NCBI RefSeq assembly: GCF_025857195.1
Contig: NZ_CP109787.1
Span: 3,137,501-3,201,500 of the forward strand
DNA length: 64,000 nt
Reading direction: 5' to 3'
Origin: Leisingera thetidis
GTDB taxonomy: Bacteria > Pseudomonadota > Alphaproteobacteria > Rhodobacterales > Rhodobacteraceae
Shown here: in pieces, positions 43,456 through 51,615 of the stretch
Position numbering within the stretch: position 1 is the stretch's first letter
Layout: each line of letters begins with the position of its first letter
The notes under the pieces: generated by a model
Told to the model about the DNA's origin: nothing
What the model saw: the letters and a program-made list of their open reading frames with translations, nothing else
Database searches by the model: none
Translations under genes and position numbers: made by a program

Positions 43456-44745
43456 TCAGATGAAATGCACATAGAAGTCACGCATGCCGTCGCCCTCCAG
43501 ATCGCGGGTCTTGCGCACTTCCCTGAGCTTCATGAAAACGTGGTTTGCGACCAGTTCAGGACCGACGGCCTCGGTCAGCGCGGCATCCCGCTGCAAATCT
43601 TCCACCGCCCCTTTCAGATCTGCCGCTGTGCCTTCGCGCGCATCGGTGCGGTCGAACCCGTCGCCGGTCTCCATCGGCGGCAGCTTGAGCCCGTTCTCCA
43701 CCCCCAGCCGCGCCGCCTGCAGCACCGCCGCCACCGCCGTGTAGGGGTTGGCCGATGAATCGGCGGTCCGGTGCTCCAGCCGCGCCTTGGCGCCGCCCTC
43801 GGAACTGATCCGCGTGGTCACGTTGCGGTGGTCGCCGCCCCAGTTCCGCCAGTAGCCCGACAGCGTTCCCGGCTGCAGCCGCATATAGCTGCTGGCGGTC
43901 GGCGCAATCAGCCCGGCCAGACCCTTGTGATGATGCAGCAAGCCGGCCAGGCAGCCGCGCGCCAGATCGGTCATATGCGCGGGCCCGCCCCGCGGACCGG
44001 CGGCCAGCGCATTGCCGCCTGCCTCGTCCGCAAAGGAAAAGTTGATGTGCATCCCCGAGCCGCCGGCCTCCGCCACCGGTTTCGGCATGAAGGTGAGGAC
44101 GATGCCGTATTCCAGCGCCACCTCCCGCGCCATCAGGCGGAACAGCACGACATCATCCACCGCCTTCACCGCATCGTCAAAGGTCAGCGCGTATTCGAAC
44201 TGCGGGCTGTCGAACTCGGCGGTGATCATGTCGAGCGAAAATCCCATGTCATCCGCCATTGCCCAGATCCGGTCATTGACCCGCAACGGATCGGCGAAGG
44301 GTCCGGTGCCGTAGACCACCCCGCCCGGCGCATCATAGGGCATCAGCCGCCCGCGGTCGTCCGCCTGCAGGGCAAAGGCCTCCAGTTCGATCCCGACCTT
44401 CGGCGCCAGCCCGCGCTTCTGCCAGTCCGCCACGGCCCGTTTGAGCGCCCCGCGCGGACACAGCGCCAGCGGCTGGCCCGCATCATCAAAGAGATCGCCC
44501 AGCACCACTTTGGTCGCGGCATGCCAGCTGTCGCGGATATCCTCCTGCAGCCACCTCAGCTCCATGTCCGGCAGGCCCTGCTTCACCATCGCGCCCGGCG
44601 CATCCAGCAGGTCCTTGTCGAAATGGGTGCCAAAAACCGACCGGCAGAAACGGGTCGAGCCCTCGCCGGTCCTGGAAAGGGGCAGATACTTCCCCCGCAT
44701 GATGCTGAGGTGGTCGCAGAACATCGCGCGCAGGCGGGTCTTCAT
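43456..44745 (-). CDS. Glutamine-synthetase-family ligase (gamma-glutamylamine synthetase-like), copy 2
   Basis: A 429-aa GS-fold protein, clearly diverged from copy 1 at 19255. Metal/glutamate motif GIELEAFALQ, ATP loop MPKPVAEAGGSGMHINFSF, and the glutamate-binding LEHRTADSSANPYTAVAAVLQA. I chose ATG 44745 (MKTRLRAMF) with AAGGA upstream; ATG 44781 and GTG 44808 are further in-frame starts. It lies 153 bp downstream of a P450 gene in the same direction and near a class I glutamine amidotransferase. Such pairs form PuuA/PuuD-like routes, making and cutting gamma-glutamyl amides. The amine is unknown. Confidence 0.84.
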   Translation of the reverse strand: MKTRLRAMFCDHLSIMRGKYLPLSRTGEGSTRFCRSVFGTHFDKDLLDAPGAMVKQGLPDMELRWLQEDIRDSWHAATKVVLGDLFDDAGQPLALCPRGALKRAVADWQKRGLAPKVGIELEAFALQADDRGRLMPYDAPGGVVYGTGPFADPLRVNDRIWAMADDMGFSLDMITAEFDSPQFEYALTFDDAVKAVDDVVLFRLMAREVALEYGIVLTFMPKPVAEAGGSGMHINFSFADEAGGNALAAGPRGGPAHMTDLARGCLAGLLHHHKGLAGLIAPTASSYMRLQPGTLSGYWRNWGGDHRNVTTRISSEGGAKARLEHRTADSSANPYTAVAAVLQAARLGVENGLKLPPMETGDGFDRTDAREGTAADLKGAVEDLQRDAALTEAVGPELVANHVFMKLREVRKTRDLEGDGMRDFYVHFI

Positions 44746-44898
44746 GGCTGGAGGTCCTTCCCTGTTGGGCGTGCTTTGCATCGTTTCGCGCACCTTGTTG
44801 CTTAACACATTTAGAGGTTTTCACCTAGCTGCGCACAAACCGCAGCCAGCCCCGCCCGGCCGCCAGGCCGGGCACGGCCCCGTGCCGGCACTTCGCGG

Positions 44899-46158
44899 TT
44901 ACACGGCGTCCACACGCACCGGCAATTCCTTGATCCCGCCCACGAAATTCGACCGCAGGAACCTGTGCGGCCCCGCCGCTTCGATATGCCGGATCCGCTT
45001 GGCCAGTTCCTGAAACAGCACCGTGACTTCCAGCCGCGCCAGCCACATGCCCAGGCAGACATGCGGACCGAACTGGCCGAACGACAAATGCCGGTTCGGG
45101 CTGCGGAAAAGATTCACGTGAAAGGGATCCTCGAAATACCCCTCATCCCGGTTGGCCGAGACAAACCAGTACAGCACCTTGTCGCCCGCGCGGATGGTCT
45201 TGCCGTGCATCCCGGCATCCCGCGTCGCGGTGCGCCGGAAGTAGAGCGCAGGCGTCGCCCAGCGGATGATCTCATCCGCTGCGGTGTCCCAGACCGCGCC
45301 GCCCTGCTGCATCTGCGCCAGCAATTCGGGCTGGTGGCACATCGCCTGGATCCCGGCGGCAATCGAATAGCGGGTGGTGTCATTGCCCGCCGCAACAAGC
45401 AGGCAGAAGAAGTTGCGGAACTCGGTCCCGGTGATCACCGACCCGTCCCTGGCCGGCTCCAGGATCAGGTTCAGCACGCCGGAGGTATCGCCCCTGCGCG
45501 CCTTCGCCGCCATCAGCTCCCTGGCATAGGCATACAGCTCCGCGCCGGCGGGCGAGTTGAAGGGCATCATCCGGAATTCATCCGTCTGCATCCTGTCGAG
45601 CACATGGGACGTGAAATCCGGATCGGTATTGGCAATCAGCGCATCGCCCTTTTCCACCAGCCAGGGCAGATCCGCCTCCGGCAGGCCAACCACCCGGCCC
45701 AGCATCCGCATCGGCAGCTGCCGGGCAATTTCCCTGGTGGCGTCGAATTCCCCTTTGGCCAGCGCCTGGTCCAGAATGTCCGCGCACAAATCCCGAATGT
45801 CCTGCTCGTACTGTGCCATGGTGGTCCTGGAAAACGCCTTCAGCAGTTTCATCCGCACCTTGGAATGCTCCGGCGGGTCGGTCTCCTGAAAGGTGCGCCG
45901 CGCCAGGTATTCCTCATGGGACTGGTCCTCCATCCGGATCCCCCGGGCAGAGGAGAACACCTCGGTGTTCTTGTTCATCACCGTGATGTCCTCATAGCGG
46001 GTGACCGACCAGAAATTTTCACCGTCCGCATATTCGGTCCAGTGCAGCGGATCCTCGCGCCGCAGCCGCGCAAAAGTGTTGTGCGGCGCGCCGCCTGCAA
46101 AGCTATCGTGGCTGCTCAGGTCCGCATGACCGTCATCCGTCGGGGTCCAAACTGTCAT
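44899..46158 (-). CDS. Cytochrome P450
   Basis: A 419-aa soluble bacterial P450. Oxygen-activation motif AAGNDTT (256-262) in helix I, E296-x-x-R299, and haem loop FGQFGPHVCLG with axial C368. The loop has one residue more than the classic FGFGxHxCxG form, as in the CYP125/142-type loop FGGxGxHxCxG. No ferredoxin or reductase gene is adjacent. It is divergent from the amidotransferase gene (69 bp) and upstream of the ligase at 43456. It may hydroxylate or N-dealkylate the amine handled by that ligase; this is inference. Confidence 0.92.
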   Translation of the reverse strand: MTVWTPTDDGHADLSSHDSFAGGAPHNTFARLRREDPLHWTEYADGENFWSVTRYEDITVMNKNTEVFSSARGIRMEDQSHEEYLARRTFQETDPPEHSKVRMKLLKAFSRTTMAQYEQDIRDLCADILDQALAKGEFDATREIARQLPMRMLGRVVGLPEADLPWLVEKGDALIANTDPDFTSHVLDRMQTDEFRMMPFNSPAGAELYAYARELMAAKARRGDTSGVLNLILEPARDGSVITGTEFRNFFCLLVAAGNDTTRYSIAAGIQAMCHQPELLAQMQQGGAVWDTAADEIIRWATPALYFRRTATRDAGMHGKTIRAGDKVLYWFVSANRDEGYFEDPFHVNLFRSPNRHLSFGQFGPHVCLGMWLARLEVTVLFQELAKRIRHIEAAGPHRFLRSNFVGGIKELPVRVDAV

Positions 46159-46227
46159 TGCGGTCTTCCCTGGCCTGCCTGCTTAGCGCATCTTAACAAA
46201 TACCATGAATAGGCAAAGGAAACCCTT

Positions 46228-46950
46228 GTGAGCATGCCCATGCACTTGGCCATCCTGATGACCAACACCGACGAAAGCGACTTTGCCCGGGCCCGCCCCA
46301 GGGACAGCGAGAAGTTCACCCGCCTGATCCAAATGGCGCGGCCGGACTGGCGCACTTCGGTGTATGCGGCGAAGGACGGGGAATTGCCTGAGGACCTTTC
46401 AGTCTTCGACGGCGCGATGATCACCGGCAGCCCGGCCTCTGTCCGCTCCGGCGCGCCCTGGATTGCGGACCTGCTGGAGCTGATCCGTGCCGCGCACGCC
46501 CGCCGCTTTCCGCTGTTTGGCGCCTGTTTCGGCCATCAGGCCATCGCACTGGCGCTCGGCGGCAGCGTCGGCGGCAATCCCGGCGGCTGGGTGCACGGGC
46601 TGACCCGCAACCGCCTGCGCAACCGGCCGGACTGGGCCGCCGCCCTGCCGGAAGAGGTCAAGCTCTACGGCTCCCACAGCGAGTGCGTTTGCGCCCTGCC
46701 GCCCGGCGCGGTGCCGCTGGCCGAGAGCAATGGCGTCAACGCGGGCTTCACCCTCGGCCGCCACATCCTGACCACTCAGCACCATCCGGAAATGAGCCAC
46801 GAGTTCATCACCGCGCTGACCTGGGAAATGCGGGCAACGCTTGGCCCCGCAGTCCGCGCCCGCGCGCTGGAAAGCCTGCGCAGCCACGCGGACCAGCAAG
46901 CCTTTGCGCAAAGCCTTGCCTGCTTTTTCGAACACGCCGCGCAGCGCTAG
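46228..46950 (+). CDS. Class I glutamine amidotransferase-family protein (gamma-glutamyl hydrolase-like)
   Basis: A 240-aa class I GATase-fold protein. The nucleophile Cys is in LFGACFGHQAIA near residue 98, with His and Glu in HHPEMSHE near 182. It stands alone without a synthase domain, like PuuD-type gamma-glutamyl-GABA hydrolases and GMP-synthase-like stand-alone GATases. GTG 46228 is preferred, with AAAGGA 7 nt upstream; ATG 46234 is possible. Its place next to the P450 and a glutamylamine-synthetase-like ligase suggests it removes the gamma-glutamyl group at the end of that route. Confidence 0.83.
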   Translation: MSMPMHLAILMTNTDESDFARARPRDSEKFTRLIQMARPDWRTSVYAAKDGELPEDLSVFDGAMITGSPASVRSGAPWIADLLELIRAAHARRFPLFGACFGHQAIALALGGSVGGNPGGWVHGLTRNRLRNRPDWAAALPEEVKLYGSHSECVCALPPGAVPLAESNGVNAGFTLGRHILTTQHHPEMSHEFITALTWEMRATLGPAVRARALESLRSHADQQAFAQSLACFFEHAAQR

Positions 46951-46954
46951 CGCC

Positions 46955-47000
46955 GGCTTTCATCTTTCCCGGAATACTCCCGCCGGAGGCACGGGGCCGC
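46955..47000 (+). repeat. Short dispersed intergenic repeat, copy F
   Basis: It reads ggctttcatctttcccgg then AATACTCCCGCCGGAGGC, starting 5 nt after the amidotransferase stop. With copy G in reverse orientation at 47105 it brackets a 105-bp stretch between convergent genes. Confidence 0.65.
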
Positions 47001-47104
47001 AGGCGCCGTTCCCTGCCTGGTTCCCCCGGCCCGCGCCGGGGACAGCCGCCACGCACCTGCGCCGCAGGCGCCCAATCACAGCCCGCCCCTCGAGAACACG
47101 GCCC

Positions 47105-47165
47105 AGGGGGCGCTGCCGCCGCCCTGCGGGCTCCCTTGGAGTATTTTTGCCAAGGCGAAAATGCA
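47105..47165 (-). repeat. Short dispersed intergenic repeat, copy G (reverse orientation)
   Basis: On the minus strand this reads CTTGGCAAAAATACTCCAAGGGAGCC followed by a GC-rich ggcggcagcgcc tail. It ends 7 bp from the sulfatase-like gene's stop. The pair F/G is the only inverted pair of this repeat in one gap. Confidence 0.65.
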
Positions 47166-47171
47166 GGGCGG

Positions 47172-48797
47172 TTACTGCGGCACCGGCCCGCGGCACTTCG
47201 CGGTCAGCTCGGGTTCGACTTCCTCTGCCTCGTAGACCCCCAGCAGGATGCCCCTGCGCCCCGATTTGCCGCGGCGCGCCTTGATCTGCTGATCCGACAG
47301 GGTGATCCGCTGCGACATCCGCAGGCCCCAGTCCAGCAGCCTGCCGTACATCAGATCGATGACCTCCTGATGCGTCTGCCGCGCGGCCAGATCCACCAGC
47401 TCGTCCGGGTCGTTTTCCAAGTCGAACAGCATCGGCCGCATACCGCCCTCTGCGTGCATGAACTTCCAGCGCTTGTCGGCGATCATGAACAGCCGCGCAT
47501 CCCTGGGCTCCAGCCCGAGGCTGCTGCACAGCGGCATGGTGGAATAGTCGAATTCCGCAACCGCATAGCCGCGCCAGTCCGGGGTTTCCCCGCGCAGGAA
47601 CGGCATCAGCGAACGCCCTTCCAGAATATGCGGGGCCGGCTCGCCGCCGGCCGCTTCCAGGAAGGTCGGCAGCAGGTCAATCGCCTCCACCAGTTCATCG
47701 CAGACTGTGCCGCGGGTGGCATCCGCCAGGCTGCGCGGATCATAGATGATCAGCGGCACCTTGATGGACGGCTCGTGGAACAGGTTCTTCTCCCCCAGCC
47801 AGTGGTCGCCGAGGTAGTCGCCATGATCCGACGTGATGACGATCATCGTGTCCCGCATCCGGCCGGTCTCCTCCAGCCAGGCAAACAGCCGCCCCATCTG
47901 GTCGTCGGCCTGCTTGATCAGCCCCATGTAGGCCGGGATCACCTTCTGCCGCACCTCATCGCGGCTGAAGGCCTGGCCGATCCGGTTGTTCATCATGCCC
48001 TTAAACACCGGGTGCGCGTCCTCGCGTTCCGCCGCCGAGCGCACCGCCGGCAGCACATGCTCCGGTCCGTAAAGATCGTGATAGGGCGCGGGCACGATAT
48101 AGGGCCAATGCGGTTTGATATAGCTCAGATGCGCGCACCAGGGGCCTTCCGCCTGTTCGATGAAGTCCATCGCCCGGGAGGTGAGCCAGGGGGTCTCGCT
48201 GTCCGCTTCGGCGATATTGGCCGGCTTGTCCGCATTGACCATGAACCAGCCGGAAGCGATATCGCCATCCTCTGCGCCCGCATTGGCGAAATCATTCCAG
48301 GGGTTTCCGCCCGGGTAGCCCTGCTGCCTGAGGTAATCGTTATAGGGGCTGCGCTTCTGGTCATAGAAGCCGTCCGGGCCTTCCGCCCACAGCCCGTCAT
48401 CGCGCACCCACGGGTCAAAGCCGCATTCCGACTGCCGCACCCCGATCACGCTGTCCGGTGCCAGCCCCAGACGCTGCATCCCCTCGGCATCCGCAACCAT
48501 ATGGGTCTTGCCGATCAGGTGGCAGCCCATGCCCGTCTTGCGCAAATGGTCGCCCATCGTCCATTCGCCCACCCGAAGGGGATAGCTGTTGAACTGCACC
48601 CCGTGGCTGGAGGGATACCGCCCGGTATAGCTCGACATCCGCGACGAGCCGCAGGTGGGCGATTGCACATAGGCGCGGGTAAAGCGCACGCCCTTTGCGG
48701 CCAGCCCGTCGATATGCGGCGTGTGCAGATGCGGATGGCCTGCGCAGCTGAGGTAATCGAACCGCAGCTGGTCGAACATGATGTAAAGAATGTTCAT
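47172..48797 (-). CDS. Sulfatase / phosphonate-monoester-hydrolase-like enzyme (formylglycine type)
   Basis: A 541-aa alkaline-phosphatase-superfamily hydrolase. C49-G-S-S-R53 followed by TGRYP is the C-x-[S/P]-x-R motif whose Cys becomes formylglycine. Metal ligands are D9, Q10 and the pair in TSDHGDYLGDH. The core AYMGLIKQADDQMGRLF and the end region resemble phosphonate monoester hydrolases and choline-sulfatase-like enzymes more than arylsulfatases. There is no signal peptide, so it acts in the cytoplasm, consistent with imported small esters. A serine rather than proline at the third motif position suits some anaerobic-type maturases, though CxSxR is also used in aerobes. Confidence 0.86.
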   Translation of the reverse strand: MNILYIMFDQLRFDYLSCAGHPHLHTPHIDGLAAKGVRFTRAYVQSPTCGSSRMSSYTGRYPSSHGVQFNSYPLRVGEWTMGDHLRKTGMGCHLIGKTHMVADAEGMQRLGLAPDSVIGVRQSECGFDPWVRDDGLWAEGPDGFYDQKRSPYNDYLRQQGYPGGNPWNDFANAGAEDGDIASGWFMVNADKPANIAEADSETPWLTSRAMDFIEQAEGPWCAHLSYIKPHWPYIVPAPYHDLYGPEHVLPAVRSAAEREDAHPVFKGMMNNRIGQAFSRDEVRQKVIPAYMGLIKQADDQMGRLFAWLEETGRMRDTMIVITSDHGDYLGDHWLGEKNLFHEPSIKVPLIIYDPRSLADATRGTVCDELVEAIDLLPTFLEAAGGEPAPHILEGRSLMPFLRGETPDWRGYAVAEFDYSTMPLCSSLGLEPRDARLFMIADKRWKFMHAEGGMRPMLFDLENDPDELVDLAARQTHQEVIDLMYGRLLDWGLRMSQRITLSDQQIKARRGKSGRRGILLGVYEAEEVEPELTAKCRGPVPQ

Positions 48798-48940
48798 CGG
48801 CGCCTCCCGGTCAATGATGCGCCATTATTGAACACGCGGTGCAATTTTTGGCGAGGACGATTCTTGACCTTCCCGCCGCGCCAAAGGAACAGTGGTCCTC
48901 TTTGCAATCCGATTCACAGCTGTTTCTTAGGACCCGAATT

Positions 48941-49513
48941 TTGCCGCGAAATGAAATCCGCCCAGCCACCGCAGAAGATTGCGCCAGCCTCGCCGCCCTT
49001 TCTATCGAAGTCTGGCTGGCCACCTATCTGCGCGCGGGCATCAGCCGCATCTTCGCGGAGCATGTGCTGGCACAGTACACCCCGGATCACTTTGCAGCAG
49101 CCCTCAAGACCTCCGAACAGTGCATTCTGGTATCGCAGAACCGCGAGGGCATCGATGGATATATCCGGGTGGCACACAACAGCCCCTGCCCGGCCGGCGG
49201 GCTCTCCCGCACGGAGATCGCCACGCTTTACGTCCGGCCCTGCCACCAGGGAGAGGGCAAGGGCGCCGGACTGCTCATCGCCGGGCTGCAGGCGTGCGGG
49301 ACCCGGGGCTGGGATGCGCCTTGGCTTGCCGCCAATTCGGAGAACCTGCGTGCCATCGCTTTTTATCTCCGCCACGGGTTCGAACCGGCCGGCCTGACCT
49401 GTTTCCGGATCGGGGAGGCAAGTTACGCCAATGACGTTCTGCAATACCGCGGCCCCCTGCCGCCTTCGCAGACCTCAAGCCGGCGCCCTCCCGCCCGTCG
49501 TCAGCCTTTCTGA
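48941..49513 (+). CDS. GNAT-family N-acetyltransferase
   Basis: A GNAT protein of about 190 aa. The fold starts at EIRPATAEDCASLAALSIEVW, and the acetyl-CoA loop is VRPCHQGEGKGAGLLIAG (motif Q-x-x-G-x-G/A). The start is uncertain: TTG 48941 has AGGA 8 nt upstream and sits just before the fold, while a GTG at 48839 would add 34 residues without clear similarity. The last nine codons lie inside the compound repeat element at 49487, so the basic C-terminal tail (SSRRPPARRQPF) is repeat-derived. The substrate is unknown. Confidence 0.8.
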   Translation: MPRNEIRPATAEDCASLAALSIEVWLATYLRAGISRIFAEHVLAQYTPDHFAAALKTSEQCILVSQNREGIDGYIRVAHNSPCPAGGLSRTEIATLYVRPCHQGEGKGAGLLIAGLQACGTRGWDAPWLAANSENLRAIAFYLRHGFEPAGLTCFRIGEASYANDVLQYRGPLPPSQTSSRRPPARRQPF

Positions 49514-49611
49514 CGAAAGACCTCCTCCCGTTGGGCCTGGCGCCGCGCCCTGCGCGGCGCCAGGCCCAACGGGAGCGGGGCAGTTTCACTGCACCGGCGA
49601 CGGGCGGGAGG
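49487..49611. repeat. Compound intergenic repeat, full copy with 24-bp perfect stem
   Basis: The element is closed by a 14-bp outer stem: CCTCCCGCCCGTCG (49487-49500) with CGACGGGCGGGAGG (49598-49611). Inside are TCAG-N5-CTGA (49501-49513), a perfect 24-bp stem with a 3-nt loop (49525-49548 and 49552-49575), and CAGT-TTC-ACTG (49581-49591). It forms a four-way junction and lies between convergent genes, so it can end both. It includes the GNAT stop codon. The other four copies in the window are shorter. Confidence 0.75.
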
Positions 49612-49628
49612 TCTGTGTGGCCGCAGGG

Positions 49629-51605
49629 TCAGGCATCCGCAGCCCCCTGCGGTGCGATTTCCAGCAGCAATTGCCCGGATTGAACCTGCGCGCCCGGGTG
49701 CTCCGCGATCAGGGCGACAATACCCGGACCCGCCGCCCGGATTTCGTGCTGCATCTTCATCGCTTCCACCACCGCAAGACGGCTGCCGGCGTCAACCGCA
49801 TCCCCCACGGCCACACAGACCTCCCTGAGCACGCCATGCAGCGGTGCAACAACCTGCCCGGACTGCCGGGCAGTATCGGCAGCGGCCGACGCCCGCTGGC
49901 GGGTCAGAGTGAATATCCGCGTGCCGGTTGCCACCTGCAGCAGACCGCCCTGGAAGCGCCAGCACTTGAGACCGGCCCGCCTGCCGTCAACCCGCAGGCA
50001 GCCACCGTCCCCTGTCACGTGATGCAGCCGGCCGCCGCAGGCCACGTTCAGCTGCCCCGGCGCCTCGCACACAGCGAGGCACTGGAGCGCGCCATTGCAA
50101 TTCAGGCGCACCGCGGACTGCAGCCCGCCCTGGCTTGACCAGCCCAGCAGTTCAGGTGCCACGCCGCCCGCCGCAGCCGCGCAGCGCTGCTGCCCGGCCC
50201 GGTAAATCAGCGCCGCCCCCAGCGCAAAATCCGTGGAACTCAAAGGCGTGTCCAGCCCGTCCGGAAAATGACGGGGAATGAAATCAGTGGCCGCACCCCC
50301 CGCTGCAAACTCCGAATGCGCCAGCACCTCCAACAGAAAATCCCGGTTGCACACAGGCCCGAGCAGCACGCAGTCCTGCAGCGCCGCCAGCAGCCGCTGC
50401 CGCGCCTCCTCCCGGGTGCGGCCGTGCGCGGTCAGCTTGGCCAGCAGCGGGTCATAAAAAGCAGAGATTTCCTGCCCCGATGCGATCCCGTCATCCACCC
50501 GGATGCCATCACCGCAGGGCGGCTGCCACTCAGCGATCCGCCCGGCCTGCGGCAGGAACCCCTGCGCCGGATCCTCGGCATAAAGCCGCGCTTCAATGGC
50601 ATGGCCCTGCATCTGCACATCGTCCTGCGCCAGCCCCAAAGCCTCGCCCCGCGCCACCCGGATCTGCATCTCCACCAGGTCCAGCCCGGTGATCATCTCC
50701 GTCACCGGATGCTCCACCTGCAGGCGGGTGTTCATCTCCAGGAAATGAAACGCTCCATTCCCGTCCAGCAGGAATTCCACCGTGCCCGCCCCCTGAAAGC
50801 CGATGGCCTGCGCCGCCTTGACCGCCGCGGTGCCGATCCGGGCACGCAGGGCTGCGTCCACGGCCGGGCTTGGCGCCTCCTCCACCACTTTCTGGTGGCG
50901 GCGCTGGATCGAGCAATCCCGTTCGCCCAGATGGATCACATGGCCATGCGCATCGCCGAACACCTGCACTTCCACATGGCGCGGGCGCATCAGCGCCTGT
51001 TCCAGGATCACCTCATCCGAGCCAAAGGCCGCCTGCGCCTCGCGGCGGGCCAGCTCCAATGCGGCGCTGAAATCCGCCGCCGACGGCACCAGCCGCATTC
51101 CCCTGCCGCCGCCGCCCGCGGCCGCCTTGATCATCACTGGATACCCGATCCGGGAGGCTTCCGCCGCCAGCACATCCGCCGCCTGATCCGCGCCTTCATA
51201 GCCCGGAACGCAGGGAACACCCGCCGCAATCATCCTGCGCTTGGCGGCGGCCTTGTTGCCCATCAGCGCAATCGCCTCCGGAGAAGGGCCGATAAAGACC
51301 AGCCCGGCGTCCGCGCAGGCGCGGGCAAAGTCCGCGTTTTCCGACAGGAACCCATAGCCCGGGTGCACCGCCCCGGCGCCAGCCTCCCGGGCCGCTGCGA
51401 TGACCTTCCCGATGGACAGGTAACTGTCCGCCGCCGGACCTGCGCCGATGCAGATCGCGGCATCGGCAAACTCCGCATGCGGGCTGGTGGCGTCTGCTTC
51501 GGTATAGACCGCAACGCATGCCAGCCCCATCCGGCGCGCCGTGCGCATCACCCGCAGCGCGATCTCGCCGCGGTTGGCCACCAGGATCGTGTCAAAACTG
51601 CTCAT
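49629..51605 (-). CDS. Acyl-CoA carboxylase biotin carboxylase / carrier subunit (alpha)
   Basis: A 658-aa protein. Residues 1-450 form biotin carboxylase (ILVANRGEIALRVMRTARRMG; the ATP loop KAAAGGGGRGMRL; EMNTRLQVEHPVTEM). The last 75 residues are the biotinyl carrier domain with the lysine in VVEAMKMQHEI. Start ATG 51605 lies 10 bp after the beta-subunit stop, so they are co-translated. It carboxylates a branched acyl-CoA with the 51616 subunit. Being beside an AtuA-like gene it may act on an acyclic-terpene- or leucine-type enoyl-CoA, though propionyl- or 3-methylcrotonyl-CoA are alternatives. Confidence 0.9.
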   Translation of the reverse strand: MSSFDTILVANRGEIALRVMRTARRMGLACVAVYTEADATSPHAEFADAAICIGAGPAADSYLSIGKVIAAAREAGAGAVHPGYGFLSENADFARACADAGLVFIGPSPEAIALMGNKAAAKRRMIAAGVPCVPGYEGADQAADVLAAEASRIGYPVMIKAAAGGGGRGMRLVPSAADFSAALELARREAQAAFGSDEVILEQALMRPRHVEVQVFGDAHGHVIHLGERDCSIQRRHQKVVEEAPSPAVDAALRARIGTAAVKAAQAIGFQGAGTVEFLLDGNGAFHFLEMNTRLQVEHPVTEMITGLDLVEMQIRVARGEALGLAQDDVQMQGHAIEARLYAEDPAQGFLPQAGRIAEWQPPCGDGIRVDDGIASGQEISAFYDPLLAKLTAHGRTREEARQRLLAALQDCVLLGPVCNRDFLLEVLAHSEFAAGGAATDFIPRHFPDGLDTPLSSTDFALGAALIYRAGQQRCAAAAGGVAPELLGWSSQGGLQSAVRLNCNGALQCLAVCEAPGQLNVACGGRLHHVTGDGGCLRVDGRRAGLKCWRFQGGLLQVATGTRIFTLTRQRASAAADTARQSGQVVAPLHGVLREVCVAVGDAVDAGSRLAVVEAMKMQHEIRAAGPGIVALIAEHPGAQVQSGQLLLEIAPQGAADA

Positions 51606-51615
51606 CCCGCCCCCG

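Noticed and set aside
46683..49397. A 904-codon plus-strand frame across the amidotransferase end, the sulfatase-like gene and the GNAT gene
   Set aside because: It is out of frame with the amidotransferase and GNAT genes and antisense to the sulfatase-like gene; no motifs.
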